Source of the DNA: Coriobacteriaceae bacterium
GTDB lineage: Bacteria; Actinomycetota; Coriobacteriia; Coriobacteriales; UMGS124
Direction of reading: 5' to 3'
Assembly: GCA_019421015.1 (NCBI GenBank)
Contig: JAHZGC010000004.1
Span: 126,367-187,829, forward strand
Length of the DNA: 61,463 nucleotides
This document shows positions 51,997-60,381 of this stretch, piece after piece. The position numbers were made by a program, and so were the translations under genes. The notes under the pieces were generated by a model. The model was not told the origin of the DNA. It worked only from the letters and a program-made list of their open reading frames with translations, and made no database searches. Numbering within the stretch: position 1 is the stretch's first letter; each line of letters opens with the position of its first letter.

Positions 51997-52692
51997 ATGC
52001 CCAGCCCCTCTGAATCGTTCATAGCCCAGGCGTCGCGGCTCGTGGAGGCCGCCCGTGCCAACGAGCGCGCGGTGCGCGACCTCGACGAGACGGCTCAGAT
52101 CCTCATGACCGCCGTCGAGGACCTCGCCGAGATCGAGGGGCTCGCCGACGCCCTCGGCGGTCTGGCGGACCAGGCGGCCCTTGTGCGCGACGCGGTCGGC
52201 GAGGTCGCCGTCGTGGGCGCGGCGGCCGAGGAGCTGGCCCAGACCCGTCTTGCGATGGAGGGGGCGGCGCAAAGCCTGCGGTCTGTGCTCGAGCGCGTGG
52301 ACGTGGTGGCGTCGCGCGCGGAGGACCTCGACCGTCGGCTTGCCGAGCTCGACGGGCGCCTTTCTGAGGCGCTCGACCGCGTGCAGGCGGCGGGTTTGGA
52401 CGGGGCCCTGGCCCGCATCGACTCGCTCGACGCCAAGGTCGATCGCCTGCTGGAGCTGTTCTCCCACCACGGCGAGGCGTTCTTTGAACGCGTGGAGCCC
52501 CAGGTTGCCCGTCTCGAGGACGTGGCCCAGCGCATGGACGCGCCCGCCATGGCCGACGAGCTGGCCGACGTCTTGGCCACGAACCACCAGCTCTTCGAGG
52601 CCATCGATGCCATACGTGCCGAAAACTCCGACGCCCAGGCCTTCTGGGACGCCCTGATCGAAGACTGGCACCGCCGCCAGGGCCGCGCGTAA
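51997..52692 (+). CDS. Coiled-coil protein of unknown function
   Basis: 231 residues, almost entirely alpha-helical with heptad-type Leu/Ala/Val spacing (LDRRLAELDGRLSEALDRV and DSLDAKVDRLLELFSHH), so probably a long coiled coil. No membrane segment or known domain was recognised. It begins 44 bp after the helicase and ends 12 bp before the repeat protein, so the three are likely one operon. Methyl-accepting or SMC-like partner roles are guesses only. Confidence 0.65.
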   Translation: MPSPSESFIAQASRLVEAARANERAVRDLDETAQILMTAVEDLAEIEGLADALGGLADQAALVRDAVGEVAVVGAAAEELAQTRLAMEGAAQSLRSVLERVDVVASRAEDLDRRLAELDGRLSEALDRVQAAGLDGALARIDSLDAKVDRLLELFSHHGEAFFERVEPQVARLEDVAQRMDAPAMADELADVLATNHQLFEAIDAIRAENSDAQAFWDALIEDWHRRQGRA

Positions 52693-52704
52693 CCGGGTTT
52701 GGCC

Positions 52705-53313
52705 ATGGGCATGCTCTCGTCACAGGAGGGATTGTTCGGTGGTTTGCCGTTTGGGGACGCCGGAGGTGGGGGCCGCCGTGCGCCGAGCGTCGACTGGCTC
52801 GACTTTGCCGAGGTCGACCGCTACGACGAGCGCGGGTTCAACCGGGCGGGGCTGCACATGGAGACCGGGGGCCCCTTCGACCCCCACGGCTACGACGTGC
52901 GGGGCTTCGACCCGCGCGGCTTTGACGCCGAGGGGATCCACCGCGCCACCCGCACCCCCTACGACCCCCAGGGTTTCGACCGGTCGGGGTTCGACGCAGA
53001 GGGCTACGACCGTTCGGGTCGCGACGCCATGGGCTTTGACCGCGACGGCTACGACCCCTGGGGCTACGACCGCTACCGCCGCGACCGCGACGGCTACGAC
53101 GCCCGCGGCTTTGACGCCGAGGGCACCCACCGGGACACGGGAACGCGCTTCGCCCCCAACGGCTACGACCGCTGGGGGCGCGACCGCGACGGCTGCGACC
53201 GGCGCGGCTTTGGGGCCGACGGGACCCACCGGGACACAAAGACGCCCTGGGCCCCCGACGGCTACGACGTGCACGGCCGGGACTCCCAGGGCGTCTATCG
53301 CTGGCGGCGCTGA
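52705..53313 (+). CDS. Asp-Gly/Tyr repeat protein
   Basis: About 202 residues. From ~40 on it is built of short repeats of the form (F/Y)-D-x-x-G-(F/Y)-D-x-x-G, for example GYDPWGYDRYRRDRDGYDARGFD, with interspersed T-H-R-D-T-x-T-x-(F/W)-x-P. Such D-x-x-G-Y/F repeats occur in scattered bacterial proteins of unknown function; the spacing may bind calcium or self-associate. No signal peptide is visible. The start is uncertain: ATG 52705 and 52711 have weak ribosome sites, while AGGAGGG at 52724-52730 has no well-placed start in this frame. Confidence 0.6.
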   Translation: MGMLSSQEGLFGGLPFGDAGGGGRRAPSVDWLDFAEVDRYDERGFNRAGLHMETGGPFDPHGYDVRGFDPRGFDAEGIHRATRTPYDPQGFDRSGFDAEGYDRSGRDAMGFDRDGYDPWGYDRYRRDRDGYDARGFDAEGTHRDTGTRFAPNGYDRWGRDRDGCDRRGFGADGTHRDTKTPWAPDGYDVHGRDSQGVYRWRR

Positions 53314-53340
53314 GGTTTTTGACGGCTGTCCCGAAGGTCC

Positions 53341-54432
53341 CTACTCCACCACCACGAGGTCGTGGGGGAAGCGGTTGAGCACCTCGTGGCCCTCCTCGGT
53401 CACCACGACCAGGTCCTCGATGCGCACGCCAAAGCGTCCGGGCAGGTAGATGCCGGGCTCGTCGGAGAAGCACATGCCGGGGCGCACGGGCTCGTGGTGC
53501 GTGGCCGAGACGTCGCCCGGCTCGTGCACGTTGGTGCCGATCTGGTGCCCGAGCCGGTGGGTGAACTCACGGCCGTAGCCGGCGTCCTCGATGATGGCGC
53601 GGGCCGTCCGGTCGATCTCGCTGAACAGCACGCCGGGGGCGACCGCCGCAGCAGCCGCCTCGTTTGCCGCGCGCACGGTCTCGTACACCCGGCGCTGTTC
53701 CGGCGTGCAGCCCTTGTAGAAGAAGGTCCGCGTCATGTCGGAGCAGTAGCCGTCCAGCACGCAGCCCACGTCGAAGAGCACCACGTCGCCGGCGGCGAGG
53801 GGCGTGTCGTCGGGCTCGTGGTGAGGGTCGGCCGCATGGGCGCCAAAGCTGATGATCGGCTTGAATGAGAACCCCTGCGCCCCCAGGCGCTTGTACTCTT
53901 CGAGCAGGGCGTCGGCGATCTGCACCTCGGTCACACCCTCGCGCACCTGGGTGAGAAGCCACCCCATCGCCTCGTCGTTCACGGCGCTTGCGCGGCGCAT
54001 CAGCTCGACCTCATCGGCGTCTTTGATGGAGCGCGCGCCGTCGACGGCGAAGCTGCCGAGCACAAAGTCGCTCGCGGCCCCGCGGTCTCGCAAGGGGAGC
54101 AGGAAGTGCGCCGCCATGAACTTGTCGACGCCCAGGGGTGCCTGGGGGTCGAGCAGTGAGACCACGAGCTCGATGGGGTCGTCGGTGTCGCGGAAGCCCC
54201 TCACCTCGACGGCGAGGTCGTCGGGGGTCGGGAACAGGTCGTTCACGAGCAACAGCGGCTCGCTGCCCGCACGCAGCAGCAGCCCGTAGAACCGCTCACC
54301 CGGGTTGATGCCAAAGCCGTAGAGCCACTCGATCGAGGCAGGGTCGGTCACGAGCATCTGGGGGATGCCTCGTGCCTCCAGCTCGTTCATGATGTGCGCG
54401 AGGCGCTTCTCGCGGCGGGTGTCTTGTGCCAT
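53341..54432 (-). CDS. Xaa-Pro aminopeptidase/dipeptidase (M24B)
   Basis: 363 residues. A creatinase-type N-terminal domain (~1-130), then the M24 pita-bread domain with its five metal ligands in order: D in VVLFDVGCV, D in CSDMTRTFF, H in HRLGHQIGTNVHEPG, E in SDEPGIYLPG, E in GVRIEDLVVV. It cleaves Xaa-Pro bonds in the cytosol with two metal ions. It faces the helicase operon tail to tail. Usual family length. Confidence 0.93.
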   Translation of the reverse strand: MAQDTRREKRLAHIMNELEARGIPQMLVTDPASIEWLYGFGINPGERFYGLLLRAGSEPLLLVNDLFPTPDDLAVEVRGFRDTDDPIELVVSLLDPQAPLGVDKFMAAHFLLPLRDRGAASDFVLGSFAVDGARSIKDADEVELMRRASAVNDEAMGWLLTQVREGVTEVQIADALLEEYKRLGAQGFSFKPIISFGAHAADPHHEPDDTPLAAGDVVLFDVGCVLDGYCSDMTRTFFYKGCTPEQRRVYETVRAANEAAAAAVAPGVLFSEIDRTARAIIEDAGYGREFTHRLGHQIGTNVHEPGDVSATHHEPVRPGMCFSDEPGIYLPGRFGVRIEDLVVVTEEGHEVLNRFPHDLVVVE

Positions 54433-54586
54433 GGGCCAAACTCCTCTCGACGGCCGCCTGGGCGGCGGGCATGCGATGACCCCGGCATAATAGCGCGCCT
54501 GGGGTCGTTTGGCACAAGGTTTACTCTGTCGAATTCATTGGAATTGGGACGGCTCGGCCCTACTTCACAGTATCTTCCTATTGGAT

Positions 54587-54595
54587 TGATATTAT
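54587..54595 (+). promoter_or_regulatory. Extended -10 promoter of veg
   Basis: TGA-TATTAT (extended -10) lies ~65 bp upstream of the veg start. There is no recognisable -35, as usual for extended -10 promoters. Confidence 0.45.
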
Positions 54596-54661
54596 TCGCC
54601 AGCTATCTGCATGGTTGGTATCGGCCGGCCCCTTGGGTGCGGCCACGAAAGGTCTGTGAGC

Positions 54662-54946
54662 ATGGAAAACGAAGAACCGATAAACAAGGTCGACTACATC
54701 CACGAGAAGCTCCAGTCCATGATGGGTGAGCGCGTGCGCGTCCGCGCCAACATGGGCCGTTCCCGTATTGTAGAGCGCGAAGGCACCCTGCTCCAGGCCC
54801 ATGGGTCCCTCTTTGTCCTCGAGGTCGACGAGCGGCGCGGCCGCAAGGCCCGCCAATCCTACCAGTACGTCGACGTCCTCACCGGCGCCGTCGAGCTGAG
54901 CGACCCGGCCAGCGGCACGCTGCTCTACGAGGCCGAGGAGAACTAA
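54662..54946 (+). CDS. veg: Veg protein
   Basis: 94 residues. The core RVRVRANMGRSRIVEREGTLLQAHGSLFVLEVD is the Veg/DUF1021 signature. Veg is a small cytosolic protein of Gram-positives linked to biofilm formation and spore outgrowth in Bacillus. In Firmicutes veg lies between rsmA and ispE; here it precedes ispE, with rsmA about 5 kb upstream, so the ancestral order is kept with an insertion between them. Confidence 0.9.
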   Translation: MENEEPINKVDYIHEKLQSMMGERVRVRANMGRSRIVEREGTLLQAHGSLFVLEVDERRGRKARQSYQYVDVLTGAVELSDPASGTLLYEAEEN

Positions 54947-54974
54947 GGCGTCATACACGAGGGGCATGACGGCG

Positions 54975-55014
54975 CGGGGAGGGAAGTCTTGGCTTCTCTC
55001 CCCGTGTCTTTTTT
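54975..55014 (+). terminator. Terminator of veg
   Basis: A 12-bp stem with one mismatch (54975-54986 with 54993-55004) is followed by TGTCTTTTTT. Confidence 0.85.
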
Positions 55015-55040
55015 AGCGAAGGATCAAGAAGGGGACGGCT

Positions 55041-55904
55041 GTGCTGGTACGGGCCCACGCAAAGATAAACCTGCTCTTAAGCGTTACCCCCGGGCTTGAC
55101 GAGGGGGGATACCATCGGGTCGATACGATTATGTGCCCCCTGGAACTGTGCGACCTGGTGAGCGTCGAGGCTTCGGCCGACGCCGGCGTGCGCCTCATGT
55201 GCGCCCCCGACCCGCTCCCGCCGGGCACCCCCTGCGAGAAGAACGTGGCCTACCGCGCCGCCGTGGCCATGGGGGAGCGTTTTGGGCGCGACCTCGCCTG
55301 CGACATCGCCATCGGGAAGCGCGTCCCCTCCCAGGCAGGGCTGGGGGGAGGGTCTTCGGACGCTGCCGCCGTGATTCGTGCCCTGGCGGCCCTCTGGGGC
55401 GTCGACCCGCTCGACGAGCGCCTCGTGGAGGTGGCTGCCGGCATAGGAGCCGACGTACCCTTCTTCCTGTGCGAGGTGCCCACGTTACTGGTGGGGCGTG
55501 GAGACGTCCCCAGGGAGCGCTTTGCGGCGTTTTCGGTGCCGGTCGTCCTGGTCAAACCGCCCGTCGGGGTTTCGACGGCCGAGGCGTACCGGACGCTCGA
55601 CGCCCTGGCCCCGTCGGTTCCGGAGGCGCAGGCCATGGCCCGGCTCCTGCGCGCGGGTGACGTGGCCGGGGCGCTGGCCGGCGTTGCGAACAACATGGAG
55701 GGGGCTGCGCGCCTCCTGTGCCCCGACCTTGTGGAGGTGGGGGAGTTCCTTTGCCGGCAGCCCTCCCTGCGCCACGGCCCCCTGCTGTGCGGGAGCGGCT
55801 CCTGTATGGCGGCTTTTGTGGATGACGACGCCGACGCGGAACGGATTGCTGCCTCTGCCCGGGGTTTTGGCTGGTGGTCTACGGCCACGAGAACACTCGC
55901 GTAA
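55041..55904 (+). CDS. ispE: 4-diphosphocytidyl-2-C-methyl-D-erythritol kinase
   Basis: 287 residues from GTG 55041. A-H-A-K-I-N-L-L-L at the start, then the GHMP-kinase loop VPSQAGLGGGSSDAAAVIRAL near 100, and GADVPFFLC near 145. It phosphorylates CDP-methylerythritol in the non-mevalonate isoprenoid pathway. Its end lies 56 bp before tRNA-Pro. The C-terminal GSGSCMAAF loop is intact. Confidence 0.94.
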   Translation: MLVRAHAKINLLLSVTPGLDEGGYHRVDTIMCPLELCDLVSVEASADAGVRLMCAPDPLPPGTPCEKNVAYRAAVAMGERFGRDLACDIAIGKRVPSQAGLGGGSSDAAAVIRALAALWGVDPLDERLVEVAAGIGADVPFFLCEVPTLLVGRGDVPRERFAAFSVPVVLVKPPVGVSTAEAYRTLDALAPSVPEAQAMARLLRAGDVAGALAGVANNMEGAARLLCPDLVEVGEFLCRQPSLRHGPLLCGSGSCMAAFVDDDADAERIAASARGFGWWSTATRTLA

Positions 55905-55922
55905 AAAAGTTGTCGTTAAGGC

Positions 55923-55950
55923 TTGCATTGTTCGCAGGATTTGGTAGTAT
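55923..55950 (+). promoter_or_regulatory. Promoter of tRNA-Pro
   Basis: TTGCAT (55923-55928) and TAGTAT (55945-55950), 16-bp spacer, 10 bp before the tRNA. Confidence 0.65.
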
Positions 55951-55960
55951 TCTCCCTCGC

Positions 55961-56037
55961 CGGGATGTGGCTCAGCTTGGTAGAGCGCTGCGTTCGGGAC
56001 GCAGAGGCCGTGGGTTCGAATCCCGCCATCCCGACCA
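55961..56037 (+). tRNA. tRNA-Pro (anticodon CGG)
   Basis: 77 nt with encoded CCA. The acceptor stem CGGGATG/CATCCCG pairs, the D arm has GGCTCAG, the anticodon loop is T-T-C-G-G-G-A (CGG) on a five-pair stem, and the T arm has GGGTTCGAATCCC. Confidence 0.95.
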
Positions 56038-56250
56038 GGCGAGCACTAGCGCGGGCCGCCGTGAGGCGGTCCGCGTTTTTGTTTGCAAGGTCGTCCGGCA
56101 CCAAGGATCAAAGCCCATGAAATCCTTGGAGAAGTGCGATGTGTGTGTATACGATGGGGTAGACGGGGTACCATATAACCCGTCCCGGAAACAGGCGGGT
56201 ATATAACCCAATTTGCGGGTTGCCCGTCAAAGACTATGGAGGGTTTTTGT

Positions 56251-56571
56251 ATGGGCATCATCGGTGGTATTGGTGTACCTGAGCTTCTCATCATCCTTGT
56301 TGTCGTCCTGCTGATCTTTGGTCCGAAGAACCTTCCAAAGCTCGGCGCCTCCCTTGGCAAGACCGTCAAGAACATCCGCTCCGGTATGAGCGACGATGAC
56401 GACGACAAGAAGAAGAAAAAGATTGAGGACGTCGAGGTCGTTGACGAAGAAGACGCCGACGTCGTTGAGGAAGAGGACGAGCCTGAGGCCGAGGAGGCTC
56501 CCGCCAAGAAGAAGGCTCCCGCCAAGAAGAAGGCTCCCGTTAAGAAGGCTGCCGACTCCGACGAGGAGTAA
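56251..56571 (+). CDS. tatA: Twin-arginine translocase subunit TatA
   Basis: 106 residues from ATG 56251 (GGAGGG just upstream); the ATG at 56236 lies in front of the ribosome site. One N-terminal membrane helix, GVPELLIILVVVLLIFGP, then the hinge K-N-L-P-K-L-G and an amphipathic helix, followed by a highly charged acidic/lysine tail (Asp/Glu runs, then repeated A-K-K-K-A-P). It forms the Tat pore that exports folded cofactor proteins such as the two flavoproteins in this window. No tatC is nearby. Confidence 0.92.
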   Translation: MGIIGGIGVPELLIILVVVLLIFGPKNLPKLGASLGKTVKNIRSGMSDDDDDKKKKKIEDVEVVDEEDADVVEEEDEPEAEEAPAKKKAPAKKKAPVKKAADSDEE

Positions 56572-56599
56572 CGCCTCTCTGTTCTGTTCATCGATCTGC

Positions 56600-56636
56600 C
56601 TGCGGCGCGCATTCCCCGGTGGGATGCGCGCCGCAG
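56600..56636 (+). terminator. Hairpin after tatA
   Basis: Perfect 13-bp stem (56600-56612 with 56624-56636) with no T-run after it, so a weak or RNA-stabilising signal. Confidence 0.45.
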
Positions 56637-56755
56637 TCCAGAAGGCGGTCTAGCCATTAATGCAAGACCGCCATGGGCGCCCGCTTTGTGCGAGCGCTCT
56701 TGTTTTATAGGCGCGCCCAAGAGGGGCGTGGCCGCATATCTGAGGAGTTTCAGAC

Positions 56756-57235
56756 ATGGATGCATCCAAAGAGATCGTATTGACCCCCGAGGGCAAGCAG
56801 AAGCTCGAGGACGAGCTTAAGTGGCGTGAGGGCGAGGAGCGCGAGCGCATCACCGAGGCGATCAAGGTCGCCCGCGACTTCGGTGACCTTTCCGAGAACT
56901 CCGAGTACGACGACGCCAAAGACGAGCAGGCGACGAACGAGAACCGCATCAGCGTCCTGCGCCAGCAGCTCGCCAACTGCGTGGTGGTCGACGCCCCGCG
57001 CAAGGGCGGCCGCATCAGCATCGGCCACCAGGTGACCGTCGTCGACGCCAAGGGCAAGGAGCGCGAGCTCACCCTTGTGGGCACCGCCGAGGCCGACCCG
57101 AAGAACGGGAAGATCTCGAACGAGTCCCCCATGGGCAAGGCCCTCATGGACCACAAGAAGGGCGACGAGGTCTCGTTCATGAGCCCGAGCGGCAAGATGC
57201 TCACCTACACGGTGCTAAAGGTGGAGTCACGTTAA
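56756..57235 (+). CDS. greA: Transcription elongation factor GreA
   Basis: 159 residues. N-terminal coiled coil ends in D-F-G-D-L-S-E-N-S-E-Y-D-D-A-K, whose acidic residues coordinate magnesium in the polymerase active site. The C-terminal domain includes IGHQVTVVD and ISNESPMGKALMDHKKGDEV. It rescues backtracked RNA polymerase by stimulating RNA cleavage. greA followed by lysS is a usual actinobacterial/Gram-positive order. Confidence 0.95.
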   Translation: MDASKEIVLTPEGKQKLEDELKWREGEERERITEAIKVARDFGDLSENSEYDDAKDEQATNENRISVLRQQLANCVVVDAPRKGGRISIGHQVTVVDAKGKERELTLVGTAEADPKNGKISNESPMGKALMDHKKGDEVSFMSPSGKMLTYTVLKVESR

Positions 57236-57259
57236 GCGTGCGAGCATAACCGAGTGTGC

Positions 57260-57291
57260 CCCGCCCGTCTGGATTGATTCCGGCGGGCTTT
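57260..57291 (+). terminator. Possible terminator of greA
   Basis: CCCGCC (57260-57265) pairs with GGCGGG (57282-57287), followed by CTTTTGG. A short, weak stem. Confidence 0.45.
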
Positions 57292-57320
57292 TGGGGTTAT
57301 AGGAGAAAGGCGTTTTACCC

Positions 57321-58841
57321 ATGGCCGACGAGCCCCTTATGACCGCGACGGAAGAGACTTTGGCAGGCGCGCCCACCGATGAGCGGAGCGGCCGCCTTGC
57401 CAAGCGTCAGGCGCTGATCGACGCGGGCGGCAACCCCTATCCCGAGCATTGCGCGGTCACGGCCCACGTCGACGAGCTGCGCGACCGCTACGCCGCCCTC
57501 GAAGACGGCGCCGACACCCAGGATGTCTACACGGTGGCGGGCCGCATCCGCGCCAAGCGCGGCCAGGGTAAGGCGGCCTTTATCGAGCTGCAGGACGCCA
57601 CGGGCACCATCCAGCTCTTCTGCCGCATCAACGTGCTGGGGGAGGAGGGCTTCGCGGCCCTCAAGCAGCTCGACACGGGCGACATCGTGGAGGCCACGGG
57701 CGCGCTCGTGCGCACGCGCCGCGGCGAGCTTTCCGTCGTGCCTACCGAGGTGCGCCTCCTCTCCAAGAGCGTGAGGCCGCTACCCGAGAAGTTCCACGGC
57801 CTCTCCGACAAGGAGACCCGCTACCGCCAGCGCTATGTCGACCTGATCGTCAACGACGACGTGCGCGACACGTTCACCAAGCGCTTCAAGATCATCTCGG
57901 CCTTCCGTCGCTACATGGAGGCCGACGGCTACTACGAGGTCGAGACCCCCATCCTGCAGACTATCCAGGGCGGCGCCACGGCCAAGCCCTTCATCACCCA
58001 CTTCAACGTCCTCGACCAGGAGTGCTATCTGCGCATCGCCACGGAGCTCCACCTCAAGCGCCTGCTGGTCGGCGGCTTTGAGCGCGTCTTTGAGATCGGC
58101 CGCATCTTCCGCAACGAGGGCATGGACCTCACCCACAACCCCGAGTTCACCACCATGGAGGCCTATCGCGCCTACTCCGACCTCGAGGGCATGAAGGCGC
58201 TTGCCCAGGGCGTCATCAAGGCGGCCAACGCCGCGGTGAACGACTCCGAGCAGCTGGAGTACCAGGGCCTGACCATCGACCTCTCGGGCGACTGGCCCTC
58301 GATTCCGATGACCAAGGTCGTCTCCGACGCCCTGGGCGAGGAGGTGGACCTCGACACCCCCGTCGAGCACCTCGCGGAGCTGGCCAAGCGCCATGGCGTC
58401 GAGCCAGGCGCGGGCTGGACCGCCGGCAAGTACATCGCCGAGCTCTACGACGAGATCGGCGAGGAGACGCTCGTGAACCCGACCTTTGTGTGCGACTACC
58501 CGGTGGAGGTCTCGCCCCTTGCCAAGCGCTTTGAGGACGACCCTCGCCTGACCCACCGTTTTGAGCTCGTGATCGCCGGCCACGAGTACGCCAACGCGTT
58601 CTCGGAGCTCAACGACCCGGTGGACCAGGCGGAGCGCTTCGCGGCCCAGATGAGGGCCAAGGCGGGCGGCGACGACGAGGCCATGGGCTACGACACCGAC
58701 TACGTGCGCGCCCTCGAGTACGGCATGCCCCCCGCAGGAGGCATCGGCATCGGCATCGACCGCGTGGTCATGCTGCTGACGAACCAGCCCTCCATCCGCG
58801 ACGTCCTGCTCTTCCCGCACATGCGTCCGGAGGCCGAGTAA
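57321..58841 (+). CDS. lysS: Lysyl-tRNA synthetase, class II
   Basis: 506 residues. OB-fold anticodon-binding domain (~65-165), then class II motif 2 FRNEGMDLTHNPEFTTMEAY and motif 3 GGIGIGIDRVVMLLTNQPSIRDVLLFP. It charges tRNA-Lys in the cytosol. There is an N-terminal extension of about 25 residues that is not conserved. Length is normal. Confidence 0.95.
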   Translation: MADEPLMTATEETLAGAPTDERSGRLAKRQALIDAGGNPYPEHCAVTAHVDELRDRYAALEDGADTQDVYTVAGRIRAKRGQGKAAFIELQDATGTIQLFCRINVLGEEGFAALKQLDTGDIVEATGALVRTRRGELSVVPTEVRLLSKSVRPLPEKFHGLSDKETRYRQRYVDLIVNDDVRDTFTKRFKIISAFRRYMEADGYYEVETPILQTIQGGATAKPFITHFNVLDQECYLRIATELHLKRLLVGGFERVFEIGRIFRNEGMDLTHNPEFTTMEAYRAYSDLEGMKALAQGVIKAANAAVNDSEQLEYQGLTIDLSGDWPSIPMTKVVSDALGEEVDLDTPVEHLAELAKRHGVEPGAGWTAGKYIAELYDEIGEETLVNPTFVCDYPVEVSPLAKRFEDDPRLTHRFELVIAGHEYANAFSELNDPVDQAERFAAQMRAKAGGDDEAMGYDTDYVRALEYGMPPAGGIGIGIDRVVMLLTNQPSIRDVLLFPHMRPEAE

Positions 58842-58894
58842 CGTTCGAGGGTCCTGCTCTTAACGTTTAACTTTAGGATGAAGGGATACATGCG

Positions 58895-60172
58895 ATGGCC
58901 GACTTCCTCGACGATCTCATCGGCATCCAAAAAGAGTTCAAGTCCATCACCGACGACATAGCGAGCGAGACCGCAGACCTGCGCGGCGCCACCGTGAGCG
59001 CGGAACCGGTGTGGACCCCGAGCGACTACAAGGTCGTTCCTAAAGGCAACAGCGCCATGTGCGTGCGCTGCAAGAACCCCGAGGCGAGCTGCGACCTGTG
59101 CCAGCAGGTCTGTCCGACGGACTCCATCTGGTTCGACGACGACGGCTCCATCGAGATCAAGCCCGACTGCCGCAAGTGCGGCCTGTGCGTGGCGGCCTGC
59201 CCCACCGACGCCATCGTCTCGTCCATGTATGCCCCCAAGATGCTCTACGACAAGATCTGCAAGGCGGCCGAGGCCAATGAGATGGTCTACGTCACCTGTA
59301 CGCGAGCCCTCGGCCATGTGCCCGAAGGGGGCGAGATCGTGGTGCCCTGCGTCGGGTGCATCTCGGCCGACGTGTGGTACGCAATCCTCTGCGAGTACGG
59401 AAACGTCGGTATCTACCTGCCGCGGGGAATCTGCGACAAATGCCGCACCACCACCGGCGAGGAGTTCTACACCGACCAGATCAGCATCGGTGAGACGTGG
59501 GCGGACGAGCCGGTCGACCTGGTCACGCGCGAGCGCGACCTCATCCTCGAGGTCGACCACCAGGTGGAGCGCAAGCAGTTTGTGAGCAGCTCCATGAAGT
59601 CGCTCGGCATGACGGCGGCCAAGGTGAACCCCATCACCGCCAAGCTCGCCCGGGCGGCCGAGAAGATCTCGGCCCACACCAAGCAGATCAACGAGCTGCA
59701 AAAGACGCTCGACCGCCTCTGCGGCGCCAAGAGCACGAGCGAGAAGAAGCGTGTGCTGACCAACACCCGCCAGCTCATGCTCGTCGCGCTGGTAGACCAT
59801 CCCGAAACCGCCGAGAACATCCTGCTCGACCTACCCAAGGCCACCGATGCCTGCAACGGGTGCGGCGACTGCGCCGACGCCTGCCCGACCCACGCCATCG
59901 ACATCGTCGACGGCAAGGCCGAGGTCCTCTCGACCCACTGCGTCTCGTGCGCCCTGTGCTACGATGTGTGCCCGCTCGGCGCGATCGAGTTTGAGGAGTG
60001 CGACGGCACGCGCCTGATCGTCGACGACCCGGAGGCCCAGAAGAAGATCGAGGAGGAGGAGAAGGCCAAGCAGCAGCGCGAGGAGGCCCGGGAGAAGGGC
60101 AAGGAGTACGGCAAGAAGGCCCTTGAGTTCCTCGAGAAGCAGGCCGACATGGAAGAGGAGGGGAACGCGTAG
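58895..60172 (+). CDS. Polyferredoxin-type 4Fe-4S protein (four clusters)
   Basis: 425 residues. Four 4Fe-4S motifs: CVRCKNPEASCDLCQQVCP (~55-73, with an enlarged first spacing), CRKCGLCVAACP (~92-103), CNGCGDCADACP (~320-331) and CVSCALCYDVCP (~350-361). A central segment adds V-P-C-V-G-C, I-C-D-K-C and other Cys. A charged coiled-coil tail follows. No signal peptide or membrane helix, so cytosolic. It probably transfers electrons. It ends 200 bp before a multiheme cytochrome gene on the same strand but a terminator lies between them. Confidence 0.8.
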   Translation: MADFLDDLIGIQKEFKSITDDIASETADLRGATVSAEPVWTPSDYKVVPKGNSAMCVRCKNPEASCDLCQQVCPTDSIWFDDDGSIEIKPDCRKCGLCVAACPTDAIVSSMYAPKMLYDKICKAAEANEMVYVTCTRALGHVPEGGEIVVPCVGCISADVWYAILCEYGNVGIYLPRGICDKCRTTTGEEFYTDQISIGETWADEPVDLVTRERDLILEVDHQVERKQFVSSSMKSLGMTAAKVNPITAKLARAAEKISAHTKQINELQKTLDRLCGAKSTSEKKRVLTNTRQLMLVALVDHPETAENILLDLPKATDACNGCGDCADACPTHAIDIVDGKAEVLSTHCVSCALCYDVCPLGAIEFEECDGTRLIVDDPEAQKKIEEEEKAKQQREEAREKGKEYGKKALEFLEKQADMEEEGNA

Positions 60173-60200
60173 GCGTTCACCGCCCATAGGTCTAACTCCA

Positions 60201-60238
60201 AGCGCACCTAAAGAGAACCTTTAGGTGCGCTTTATTTG
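60201..60238 (+). terminator. Intrinsic terminator of the polyferredoxin gene
   Basis: 13-bp stem (60201-60213 with 60219-60231) around a 5-nt loop, followed by TTATTT. Confidence 0.9.
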
Positions 60239-60381
60239 TAGCGGTTGGCAAGAATCGGCCGTTTGCCGCCCCGTTTTAGATTCTGCGAGCTTGCCGTTCT
60301 CCGGTACGATTACTATCATCTCTTAGTTGTATGTTGGGGCACGTGTGCATCCGCCCGTGCCAGGAAGAGGAGGAGTTCGAA

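Noticed and set aside
52860..53300. A CRISPR array from the repeated DNA in the DG-repeat gene
   Set aside because: The repeats are codon-level, variable and in frame, without uniform spacers.
52739..53449. Alternative frame with GTG 52739 and a well-placed AGGAGGG
   Set aside because: It would give a Thr/Ala/Arg-rich low-complexity product that runs past the natural gene end. The D-x-x-G repeats are in the other frame.
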